From contig JACCSH010000259.1 of NCBI GenBank assembly GCA_013813125.1, positions 1 through 5,157 of the forward strand: a stretch of 5,157 nt of DNA, written 5' to 3'. The DNA comes from Nocardioidaceae bacterium. Its GTDB lineage: Bacteria > Actinomycetota > Actinomycetes > Propionibacteriales > Nocardioidaceae. Numbering within the stretch: position 1 is the first letter of the stretch; each line of letters begins with the position of its first letter. Position numbers and translations under genes: made by a program. Positions 1 through 4,995 of the stretch are shown here, piece by piece. The notes under the pieces are model-generated. The model saw only the letters and a list, made by a program, of their open reading frames with translations. It did no database searches and was not told the DNA's origin.

Positions 1-41
1 GCCGCAAGTCCGGGCGGGGATTCTTCGACTACGCCGACTGA
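1..41 (+). CDS. C-terminal end of a probable 3-hydroxyacyl-CoA dehydrogenase (partial)
   Basis: Only the last 12 complete codons and the TGA stop (39-41) are present; the gene starts before the window. Reading from position 3, the peptide is RKSGRGFFDYAD. The 3-hydroxybutyryl-/3-hydroxyacyl-CoA dehydrogenase family (FadB2/Hbd/PaaH) typically ends in a Gly-Arg-Lys-Thr/Ser-Gly-Arg-Gly-Phe-Tyr-Asp-Tyr motif, and this tail fits it closely with Phe in place of the first Tyr. Such enzymes oxidise (S)-3-hydroxyacyl-CoA to 3-ketoacyl-CoA with NAD(P)+ in fatty-acid or butanoate metabolism. The identification rests on a dozen residues, so it is a motif match and not a domain-level call. The gene is separated from its neighbour by about 280 bp and has no evident functional link to the rest of the window. 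Confidence 0.65.
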   Translation, partial: RKSGRGFFDYAD

Positions 42-153
42 GTCAGCGCCTACGGCGCGAGCGGGCTCTGTTCGGCGCTCAGGGGACGCCCGCGACTAGG
101 GCTGCCGAGGGCACACCTGCCCGGCGGCTGCCTCCTGTCATGGCTTCGAGAGG

Positions 154-173
154 TGGCTGCCGTCGGGCAGCTA
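154..173 (+). terminator. Stable hairpin, possible terminator of the upstream dehydrogenase-like gene
   Basis: GCTGCC (156-161) pairs perfectly with GGCAGC (166-171) around a four-base loop. The stem extends outward by a G-T and a T-A pair to give eight base pairs. No T-run follows, so this is not a canonical intrinsic terminator, although many terminators proposed in high-GC actinobacteria lack a U-tract. It lies about 115 bp after the upstream stop codon. Smaller GC-rich dyads lie nearer that stop (GCGCC 46-50 with GGCGC 54-58) and could serve instead. Apart from these dyads and the boxes near 260-295, I see nothing in the 42-318 intergenic stretch; its open frames look non-coding. Confidence 0.35.
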
Positions 174-259
174 ACCCCGAAAGGCTCGCCGTTATCGCAT
201 CGTTGCAGAGATTCCCGAACTGTTGGCCATGCCATCGCAACCCGACAACCACTCGCAAC

Positions 260-295
260 GTCATAGTGAGTACCGGTAAGGGTCATAGTAAGTAC
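260..295 (+). promoter_or_regulatory. Pair of direct-repeat boxes upstream of the STAS gene
   Basis: GTCATAGTGAGTAC (260-273) and GTCATAGTAAGTAC (282-295) match at 13 of 14 positions. Their starts are 22 bp apart, about two turns of the DNA helix, so both boxes would face the same side. The second box ends 23 bp before the GTG start at 319. A palindrome TACCGGTA (271-278) bridges the end of the first box and the spacer. This is the expected form of a tandem binding site for a transcription regulator or a repeated promoter element. I could not fit a convincing -35/-10 pair for a housekeeping or SigB-like sigma factor here. Confidence 0.5.
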
Positions 296-318
296 GACAA
301 GCGTACGGGGAGGGCTCA

Positions 319-642
319 GTGGTTAGTCCTGTGGGGGACGGGGATGCAGAGCTGCACTGCGGAGGTGCTCATCTCGACGTACGCAATGTTTCCCTGGTTC
401 GCGCTCGTCTGAACGCCTTGCTCGACCAGGCGGACGGTGATGTTGTGCTCGACCTGAGCGGTGTCGAGAGGATCGACGCCACCGCCCTGGGCATGTTGAC
501 TGCGGCGCATCTGCGCGCCGAACGCGCCGGACACCACCTCGTGCTACGCAACTGCACGAAGGAGATCCGACGGGTGCTTGCGGTCACCCATCTCAACCGA
601 ATCCTGCACATTGACCGCAACAGCCTGCAGCTTTCCGCCTAG
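319..642 (+). CDS. STAS-domain anti-sigma factor antagonist (anti-anti-sigma factor)
   Basis: A single STAS domain fills this 107-residue protein, the usual length for SpoIIAA/RsbV-type antagonists. Such proteins, when unphosphorylated, bind an anti-sigma kinase of the RsbW/SpoIIAB type and release its sigma factor. The central beta-strand and loop are clear: VVLDLSGVERIDATALGML at about 42-60. In SpoIIAA the phosphorylated residue is the second Ser of Asp-Ser-Ser-Gly-Leu-Gly; here that position is Thr55 in Asp-Ala-Thr-Ala-Leu-Gly, so phosphorylation would be on threonine if it occurs. The later segment GHHLVLRNCTKEIRRVL is also typical. The start is GTG at 319, chosen because GGAGG at 309-313 lies 5 bases upstream; the later GTG at 331 has no better site. 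No partner kinase or sigma gene lies in the window, so its target is unknown. Two direct-repeat boxes precede it. Confidence 0.85.
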   Translation: MVSPVGDGDAELHCGGAHLDVRNVSLVRARLNALLDQADGDVVLDLSGVERIDATALGMLTAAHLRAERAGHHLVLRNCTKEIRRVLAVTHLNRILHIDRNSLQLSA

Positions 643-648
643 CCCAAT

Positions 649-685
649 TCTGGTGCACACGTCTCGGCTGTCGGGAGGCACCAGA
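649..685 (+). terminator. Inverted repeat after the STAS gene, possible terminator
   Basis: TCTGGTGC (649-656) is perfectly complementary to GCACCAGA (678-685), an 8-bp stem with a 21-base interior. The repeat begins 6 bases after the STAS stop codon, where a terminator is expected. The loop is long and no T-tract follows (the next bases are GTTGACC), so an intrinsic terminator is plausible but not certain. It could instead be a protein-binding dyad for the following gene. Confidence 0.4.
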
Positions 686-775
686 GTTGACCAGCCGCTC
701 CTTCTTACCGACGACCGATAAAGGTCGGGGGTGCCAGGCATGGCGAACGGGGCCGCTTCGCCCGGCAGCGACCTC

Positions 776-808
776 CGTCGATGAGGCGCAGGGACGTCGA
801 TGGCGCAG
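776..808 (+). repeat. Short imperfect tandem repeat in the 643-883 intergenic region
   Basis: CGTCGATGAGGCGCAG (776-791) recurs as CGTCGATGGCGCAG (795-808), identical except for a 2-base deletion, with a 19-bp period. It lies 75-108 bp upstream of the ATG at 884. It may be a local duplication or a regulatory box pair. The rest of 643-883 shows no believable gene, and I found no clear promoter for the downstream gene. Confidence 0.35.
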
Positions 809-883
809 TGCTGCTCTGGAAGCCGGCGTAGCGACACGTAGGGTGGAAACCGGTGGACGTCATCCTGGGACGAGGAGGAAGCC

Positions 884-1732
884 ATGGAATGGGTGTTGCT
901 CGCCTTGGTCGTCGTTGCGGTGATCGCGCTCGTTCGGTCGGCGCAGCAACGGCAGGTCCAGTCGAACCAGCGCGCGCAGATCACTGCCGAGGAGCTCGAC
1001 TCGGTCAAGCGAGCAGCAGACGAAGACGTCACGCAGTTCGGTGAAGAACTTCAGCGACTTGACCTTGATCTGGCGGGGCGTGATCTCGATGAGGCCGCAC
1101 GGCAGGACTATCAGCGCGCGCTTGACGACTATGAAGCGGCCAAGCAGTCCGTGCAGGCCGTCTCCGCACCTGACCAGATCCGCAATGTCTCCGAGATCCT
1201 CGAGGACGGGCGCTATGCCGTCGCGTGTGTCAAAGCAAGAGTCGCGGGAGAACCGCTTCCCGCGCGCCGCGCCCCCTGCTTCTTCAACCCGCAGCATGGC
1301 CCGTCGGTGCGCAGTGTTGCATGGGCTCCTGACGGGGGCCGGCAACGCGACGTTCCGGCCTGTGAGCTGGACGCGCAGCGCGTCGAGGCGGGCGCCGATC
1401 CCGACAGTCGAAAGGTGATGGTGGGTTCGCGGCGGGTGCCCTACTGGGAGGCAGGACCGGCATTCTCACCCTGGGCCGCAGGTTACTTCGGAGCATTCGG
1501 CATCATGAACGCGATGTTCATGGGCACGATGATGGGTGCAGTGCTTGGCGGCGGTTTCGACGGCGGCTATGACGAGGGATCCGACGGTGGCACCGACTCC
1601 GGCGCAGAAGGAGACTCAGGTGACTCTGGGTCCGACTACGACGCCAGCGGCGGGGATTACGGCGGCGGGGACCTCGGTGGCGGAGATTACGGTGGCGGGG
1701 ACTTCGGTGGCGGGGACTTCGGCGGGTTCTGA
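884..1732 (+). CDS. Membrane-anchored protein of unknown function with Gly-Asp-rich repeat tail
   Basis: This is a 282-residue protein. Residues 3-17 form a hydrophobic N-terminal anchor, followed by Arg18, Arg23 and Arg30. Residues about 34-95 are charged and probably helical (coiled-coil-like). A compact Cys/His-containing region follows: Cys115, then CFFNPQHGPSV with Cys132 and His138, then VPAC with Cys160. A conserved-looking VPYWEAGP (185-192) leads into a second hydrophobic, Gly/Met-rich stretch at 196-224. The tail from 226 is Gly/Asp/Ser-rich and ends in five GGGD-aromatic/Leu units. I recall similar actinobacterial hypothetical proteins with a Cys-Phe-Phe-(Asp/Asn)-Pro-x-His-Gly motif but cannot name a domain. 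The ATG is well supported by AGGAGG at 873-878, 5 bases upstream. By the positive-inside rule the Cys/His region would be cytoplasmic; if the second segment spans the membrane, the tail would be outside. The gene is convergent with the YihY gene, only 12 bp away. Confidence 0.75.
   Translation: MEWVLLALVVVAVIALVRSAQQRQVQSNQRAQITAEELDSVKRAADEDVTQFGEELQRLDLDLAGRDLDEAARQDYQRALDDYEAAKQSVQAVSAPDQIRNVSEILEDGRYAVACVKARVAGEPLPARRAPCFFNPQHGPSVRSVAWAPDGGRQRDVPACELDAQRVEAGADPDSRKVMVGSRRVPYWEAGPAFSPWAAGYFGAFGIMNAMFMGTMMGAVLGGGFDGGYDEGSDGGTDSGAEGDSGDSGSDYDASGGDYGGGDLGGGDYGGGDFGGGDFGGF
1646..1729 (+). repeat. 15-bp tandem repeat encoding Gly-Gly-Gly-Asp-X units
   Basis: Five successive 15-base units start at 1646, 1661, 1676, 1691 and 1706. 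Each encodes a small residue or Gly, then Gly-Gly-Asp and Tyr, Leu or Phe; a truncated sixth unit precedes the stop. The units at 1691-1705 and 1706-1720 are identical in DNA sequence, and the others differ at a few positions. All units are in frame, so gain or loss of a unit would change tail length without a frameshift. Confidence 0.85.
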
Positions 1733-1744
1733 GCTTTCGCTGCC

Positions 1745-2728
1745 CTAGGGCGCCGACTTCTCGCTACTGGGCTTGGTTGGGTCCCTCGGGGGAATCGAGT
1801 CTGCCTTTACGGCATCGCGTTGCCCTCGAGGCTTTTCTTCCCCCACGGTGGTGTCGCGGGCTGTCTGTTCTTCGCTCTCCGCGTTGATCTCCGCCCCGAG
1901 CAAGACGACGTACACCGTGATCCACAGCCACAGCAGCAGAACCACAACGGCAGCCAGACTTCCGTAGGTCTCCCCGTAGCTGCCGAAGTTGTCGACGTAG
2001 AGGGAGAAGGCGAGCGAGGCAACGAGCCACACCACGGTGGAGACCACCGCGCCTACTGACACCCAGCTCAGTTTGGGGGAGTCCCGGTCAGGCGCCACGC
2101 GGTAGACCACCGCCAGGGCGAGTGTCACGGCGCCCAGCAACAACAGCCAACGAGCAGCCTCTGCGCCTAGCCGCACGAGAATGGAGACATTGTTCGCGTC
2201 GAGAACGGCGGGTACGACGGCAATGAGCCCGATTGCCACCACAGAGAACACGATCGCACCGAGCGTCAGAGCCAGCGCTAGGGCCTTGCGCCGAACGAAA
2301 CCCCGCGTCTCCTCCTCGTCATACGCAAGGTTCACGGCGGACATCAGGTTGCCCACGCCACCTGAGGCACTCCACAGCGCAACCGCGAGCGACACCAAGA
2401 GACCGATGCCAAGCGACTGCTGAGGCGTTTCGGTCAGTGTCTCGATCTGCTGTAGGAGCAGATCACGGGCAGACGATGGCAGAGCCGTCGCAACTGCCTC
2501 AGCCTGGTCTCGCATCTGCTTCGGATCGGCGAACAGCCCATAGGCAAGGACGGCAGCGATCATCGCGGGGAAGAGCGAAAGGAAGCCGAAAAAAGCTACT
2601 CCCGCCGCGAGAAGTGGAACTTGGTCGATCTTCGCCTCTCCATGCTCGCTTCGTGACCTGCCCCCAGCCGCGGGCGGGGATTTCCCGCGGCGTGGTGGCG
2701 TCGGAACCGGGTATGTCGGTTCGGTCAT
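1745..2728 (-). CDS. YihY/BrkB-family multi-pass inner membrane protein
   Basis: This is a 327-residue protein of the YihY/virulence-factor BrkB family (once misannotated as RNase BN). Its biochemical role is not settled; transport or envelope functions have been proposed. Six hydrophobic segments are visible at about 38-66, 106-122, 150-172, 193-211, 222-243 and 258-279. Family landmarks are VPLLAAGVAFFGFLSLFP (37-54), VNLAYDEEETRGFVRRKAL (132-150), YRVAPDR (209-215) and YGETYGSLAAVVVLLLWLW (251-269) followed by LLGAEINAE. Both ends are charged, Pro-rich, poorly ordered tails: about 35 residues at the N-terminus and 45 at the C-terminus. ATG 2728 is the only reasonable start, because the stop codon of the preceding gene is in the same frame and no start codon lies between. 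No clear Shine-Dalgarno sequence precedes it, so expression may depend on translation of the upstream DUF3618 gene. It is the last gene of the four-gene operon. Confidence 0.92.
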   Translation of the reverse strand: MTEPTYPVPTPPRRGKSPPAAGGRSRSEHGEAKIDQVPLLAAGVAFFGFLSLFPAMIAAVLAYGLFADPKQMRDQAEAVATALPSSARDLLLQQIETLTETPQQSLGIGLLVSLAVALWSASGGVGNLMSAVNLAYDEEETRGFVRRKALALALTLGAIVFSVVAIGLIAVVPAVLDANNVSILVRLGAEAARWLLLLGAVTLALAVVYRVAPDRDSPKLSWVSVGAVVSTVVWLVASLAFSLYVDNFGSYGETYGSLAAVVVLLLWLWITVYVVLLGAEINAESEEQTARDTTVGEEKPRGQRDAVKADSIPPRDPTKPSSEKSAP

Positions 2729-2758
2729 CCGAACGAGACGAGTCCGATGATGTAGCGG

Positions 2759-3412
2759 TCAGCTGCCGCTCCCGGCGTCTTTGACGGCCTGAGCCGAGCT
2801 CTGGGCATCGCTCTTGACTTCCTGTGCTGCCGACTGACCCTCGGACTTGACCGTGCTTGCAGCTTCAGTGGCGGTCTCCTTGATCTGCTGCACCGCCTGC
2901 TGAGCCGGTTCCTGCAGGTTGTCCTTGAGCTCCTGAGCCACTTGCTGGGCTTGTTCCTTGACCGGCTCAGCCAAGTCAGACGCCTTATCCTGCAGGGACT
3001 CGGCTGCTTGCTGCTCGACCTTGGTCGCGGGCAGAACGCTTGAGATCAACCACCCAGCTCCAAAGGCGATGAGCCCCGCAGCCAGCGGGTTGCCTTGGGC
3101 CCGCTGCATCGCCGCGTCGGGTGAGCTCGTTAGAGCAGAACCCACCGACGATGCGGCCGACGACAGACTCGACGTGGCCGAGTTGCCGCTGCCACCGATC
3201 GATGTCTTTGCGCTGGAGAGTGACGAAGTCCCTGTAGATGCCGTTCCCATGATTCGCTCCCTGACTGATGCCACTGTGCTGCGGGTGCTGTCCATCTTGC
3301 GACTGACGATCCGGCTCGGGCTGACCTTCTCGTTGAGTGCGTCCACGTCGTAGCTCAGCTCGCGTCGCGTCTGCTCGATCTCACGCTTCAGTTCTTCTGG
3401 GGTTTGACCCAT
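2759..3412 (-). CDS. DUF3618 family protein with LEA/apolipoprotein-like C-terminal helix
   Basis: The 217-residue protein opens with a DUF3618 region (TPEELKREIEQTRRELSYDV at 4-23, continuing to about 55), a helical segment common in actinobacterial membrane-associated proteins of unknown function. Residues 57-98 are a low-complexity Ser/Thr/Ala linker. One hydrophobic segment, NPLAAGLIAFGAGWL onward (108-127), could span or dip into the membrane. The rest (131-213) is an amphipathic Ala/Gln/Lys/Glu helix with repeated VK(E/D/S) elements, like LEA or apolipoprotein helices. An open frame extends upstream to 3517, but the true start is ATG 3412: it carries the strongest ribosome site in the window, and the DUF3618 motif begins right after it. 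The first 25 bases overlap the 3' end of the holin-like gene, so the two are probably translationally coupled. The pairing with a DUF1469-type gene is reminiscent of yqjD-yqjE. Confidence 0.88.
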   Translation of the reverse strand: MGQTPEELKREIEQTRRELSYDVDALNEKVSPSRIVSRKMDSTRSTVASVRERIMGTASTGTSSLSSAKTSIGGSGNSATSSLSSAASSVGSALTSSPDAAMQRAQGNPLAAGLIAFGAGWLISSVLPATKVEQQAAESLQDKASDLAEPVKEQAQQVAQELKDNLQEPAQQAVQQIKETATEAASTVKSEGQSAAQEVKSDAQSSAQAVKDAGSGS

Positions 3413-3861
3413 TCCTTGTCCTCCTTTAGTGACTCCACCGTCTGCTCCGGCTTGGGGTTGACCTCTTGCAGCTTCTTGCGGCCCATTGCGAAGAGCACGG
3501 CACCGACAATCGCCCACAGCACGGTCACGATGACCGCGGCCCAGGGCAGAGGGATCTGGGTGTCGAGGATGTACATCAAGGCGGCGCTCGCGAAGATGGC
3601 CACCATCAGACCGGCGACGGCGGCGCCGCCGAGCATCCCGGCGGCCAGACCAGCCTTCTTGGCCTCTTCCTTCATCTCGGCCTTGGCCAGCGCCATCTCC
3701 TGGCTCATCAGCTTCGACAGGTCGCTGGACAGCTGGCCAACAAGGCTGCCGACGGACTGGTCTGACACATCGGGGTACGGAGACGGGGCGGCACTCGCTC
3801 CGCCGTCTCCGGCAGCGCCGTAGCCAGCGCCTTCGTAGTTTCCCTCGTATGCGCTACTCAT
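3388..3861 (-). CDS. Holin-X family (PF07332/DUF1469, YqjE-like) membrane protein
   Basis: This is a 157-residue protein of the Phage_holin_3_6 / putative actinobacterial holin-X family, to which E. coli YqjE (DUF1469) also belongs. Residues 1-31 are a Gly/Tyr/Ala-rich disordered leader with YEG and YGA elements. The conserved amphipathic helix follows: SVGSLVGQLSSDLSKLMSQE (36-55), then MALAKAEMKEEAKKAG. Two membrane segments lie at about 73-99 and 105-126, joined by a short loop, then GRKKL and a family-typical end (PEQTVESLKEDKEWVK). Despite the name, nothing here suggests a phage: these genes are chromosomal and no lysis genes are present. The ATG overlaps the stop of the upstream gene as ATGA (3858-3861), and a partial ribosome site (AGGCGGG) precedes it. 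It overlaps the DUF3618 gene by 25 bp. Its membrane role is unknown. Confidence 0.9.
   Translation of the reverse strand: MSSAYEGNYEGAGYGAAGDGGASAAPSPYPDVSDQSVGSLVGQLSSDLSKLMSQEMALAKAEMKEEAKKAGLAAGMLGGAAVAGLMVAIFASAALMYILDTQIPLPWAAVIVTVLWAIVGAVLFAMGRKKLQEVNPKPEQTVESLKEDKEWVKPQKN
3413..3427 (-). promoter_or_regulatory. Ribosome binding site deciding the DUF3618 start
   Basis: On the minus strand AAAGGAGG (3427-3420) sits 7 bases before ATG 3412. It lies wholly within the coding sequence of the holin-like gene (codons for Leu-Lys-Glu-Asp-Lys near its C-terminus). This near-perfect anti-16S match rejects the longer frame starting at 3517. Confidence 0.85.
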
Positions 3862-4757
3862 AGACGCCCGCCTGCGTTCGGGTCGTAACCCTCCTGGCCG
3901 GTCTCTGGGTCGTAGCTGACAGGTGCGCCAGCACTCCAGCCGGCTGCGGCTGGGTCGGTTCCGTATGTGGGTTCGCCATACGTCGACTCCCCAGGAGCGG
4001 GTTGCCCGTACGACGCCTGTCCATAGGCAGGTTGGCCATATGACGATTGGCCGTATGCCGATTGCTCACCAACGTAGTCGTAGGCCCCTGGCTGTTCTGC
4101 TGAGTCATCGCGACGTGCGTCGATGGCACCGCGAGAGACTCGACCGGCAACCACGCCAGCCACGGCCGCGCCGGCAAGAAACGCTCCCGGACGGCGGCGC
4201 GCAAGATTGCGCAGCTCGTCCAGCAACTGTCCCGGATCGCGGTCGGACAAGAAGTCAGCGGCCCGCTCGGTAAGCTCCGAGCCCTGTCGGGCCAGAGACG
4301 TCGCAAGACCTGACTGCCCGCTCTGATCGGCCATGCTGCGCAACTCGGAGCTGAAACTGCGAATCGTCTCCGCTGCCTTGTCGCGCTGGCTCAACGCTTG
4401 GTCCGACAGTTGGGTCTTGGTCTCGCCCATCAGTGCCTGGGCCTGGACCTTGGCATCCGAAACGACTTCACCCACCTGCTGCTTTGCAGTCTCGGCGACT
4501 TGCTGGCCCTGTTGGACGGCCGTGTCCTTGACCTTTGAGGTTTCATCCTTGGCCACGTCCTTGGCGCTGGTGTCGTCGGCCTGGGAGGCGTAGTCGGTTG
4601 TGCCGGTGTAGCCGGTGGTGCCCTCGTAGCCGGTGGTCTGCGGGTAACCCGTGTCGGCAGATGTGGTGGAACTTGGGTCGCCGAACGTGTCGTCGTCCAG
4701 TCCAAGTGAATTGTCGGTTCCCGCAGTGTTGTACGGGTCGTTCGAGCTTGTCGTCAT
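3858..4757 (-). CDS. Amphipathic-helix protein with Tyr/Gly-rich low-complexity ends, function unknown
   Basis: This is the first gene of the operon (299 residues). The N-terminal 1-65 is acidic, Thr/Gly/Tyr-rich and disordered, with TTGYEG-TTGYTG-TTDY repeats at 41-56. Residues about 66-175 are a long charged helix with VKDTA and VxExAKxQV elements, resembling LEA/apolipoprotein-type helices. Then comes DPGQLLDELRNLARRRPGAF (174-193), which runs into a short Ala/Gly/Val-rich hydrophobic segment (192-205) ending in RVSRG. That RRRP-plus-glycine-zipper arrangement resembles the C-terminal segment of DUF883 proteins such as YqjD. The tail (226-299) is disordered and contains SYGQ-type pentapeptides. 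I recall actinobacterial hypothetical proteins with the same central region next to holin-X genes. The start ATG 4757 has AAAGGGA (4770-4764) 6 bases upstream. The stop overlaps the next start as ATGA. The most likely role is a membrane-associated stress protein, by inference only. Confidence 0.8.
   Translation of the reverse strand: MTTSSNDPYNTAGTDNSLGLDDDTFGDPSSTTSADTGYPQTTGYEGTTGYTGTTDYASQADDTSAKDVAKDETSKVKDTAVQQGQQVAETAKQQVGEVVSDAKVQAQALMGETKTQLSDQALSQRDKAAETIRSFSSELRSMADQSGQSGLATSLARQGSELTERAADFLSDRDPGQLLDELRNLARRRPGAFLAGAAVAGVVAGRVSRGAIDARRDDSAEQPGAYDYVGEQSAYGQSSYGQPAYGQASYGQPAPGESTYGEPTYGTDPAAAGWSAGAPVSYDPETGQEGYDPNAGGRL
3960..4061 (-). repeat. Degenerate repeats encoding Tyr-Gly-Gln/Glu pentapeptides
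   Basis: Codons for residues 233-266 of the operon's first protein encode about seven degenerate five-residue units: SAYGQ, SSYGQ, PAYGQ, ASYGQ, PAPGE, STYGE and PTYG. On the plus strand this appears as recurring CATA/CGTA-(C/T)G-type motifs every 15 bases. Unit DNA is diverged at third positions, which suggests that the peptide pattern is being maintained and that this is not a fresh duplication. Confidence 0.8.
4590..4637 (-). repeat. 18-bp repeats encoding Thr-Thr-Gly-Tyr-x-Gly
   Basis: Three consecutive units in the N-terminal disordered part of the same protein encode TTGYEG, TTGYTG and TTDYAS (residues 41-58). On the plus strand the repeated core is GTAGCCGGTGGT or GTAGTCGGTTGT. The units stay in frame. 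Confidence 0.7.
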
Positions 4758-4790
4758 AAGGCATCCCTTTCGTCTCGACTGAAGTTATCT

Positions 4791-4815
4791 GTTCCCCACG
4801 CTTCCGAATCGAAAC
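4791..4815 (-). promoter_or_regulatory. Candidate SigB/SigF-like promoter of the four-gene operon
   Basis: On the minus strand GTTT (4815-4812) is followed after 14 bases by GGGGAA (4797-4792). Actinobacterial SigB/SigF-type promoters are described as GTTT, a 13-17 base spacer, then GGGTA(A/T), so the -10 differs at one base. The -10 ends 34 bases before ATG 4757, giving a short leader with the ribosome site in the right place. With short motifs a chance match is possible. Confidence 0.4.
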
Positions 4816-4825
4816 GTTCTCGGAA
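4802..4825. repeat. Inverted repeat overlapping the operon -35 element
   Basis: TTCCGA (4802-4807) and TCGGAA (4820-4825) are perfect inverted arms flanking a 12-base centre that contains the palindrome AACGTT (4813-4818). The dyad covers the candidate -35 and spacer of the minus-strand promoter, so it could be an operator. The arms are only 6 bp. Confidence 0.35.
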
Positions 4826-4953
4826 TCGGTGCGATCGTACACATGAGGCTCCGGTTTCGCAGGCGTTGCACCGCTCGATTACAGCATGGGAGGCCAGCAG
4901 CCGAGCGCTCCAGCGGACGCATAGCTCGCCCGGCCAGGAACTTTGCCCATCGA

Positions 4954-4980
4954 GGTGTGCATCACCCGCAAAGTGGGTAA
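4954..4980 (+). promoter_or_regulatory. Candidate SigB/SigF-like promoter of the PRC-barrel gene
   Basis: GGTGT (4954-4958), a 16-base spacer and GGGTAA (4975-4980) fit the GGTTT-N15-17-GGGTA pattern of actinobacterial SigB/SigF promoters, with one mismatch in the -35 and a perfect -10. The -10 ends 82 bases before the ATG, so the leader would be about 75 nt and would include the inverted repeat at 4996-5024. Confidence 0.5.
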
Positions 4981-4995
4981 GTTTACTGTGTAAGC

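Noticed and set aside
140..412. Plus-strand 90-residue open frame before the STAS gene
   Set aside because: It overlaps the STAS gene in another frame, reads as Arg/Trp/Cys-rich non-coding translation and crosses the hairpin and repeat boxes.
687..722. Housekeeping promoter TTGACC with GATAAA before the 884 gene
   Set aside because: The elements are separated by 24 bases, well beyond the usual 16-19, and I found no better-spaced alternative.
544..1345. Minus-strand open frames across the STAS gene end and the start of the Gly-rich-tail gene
   Set aside because: They are opposite-strand shadows of well-supported plus-strand genes, have no ribosome sites that I can see, and their translations are Arg/Ser/Pro-rich without domain motifs.
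1742..1751. GCCCTAGGGC as a bidirectional terminator
   Set aside because: It is a contiguous 10-bp palindrome with no loop, so it cannot form a good RNA hairpin, and no T-tract flanks it.
3413..3517. Longer form of the DUF3618 protein beginning at 3517
   Set aside because: The extra 35 residues lie in the middle of the well-supported holin-like gene, are Gly/Arg/Cys-rich without any motif, and are made unnecessary by AAAGGAGG 7 bases before ATG 3412.
3388..3861. Evidence for a prophage from the holin-type gene
   Set aside because: This family is widespread as a chromosomal membrane protein next to DUF3618 genes, and no endolysin, structural, integrase or att-like sequence is present.
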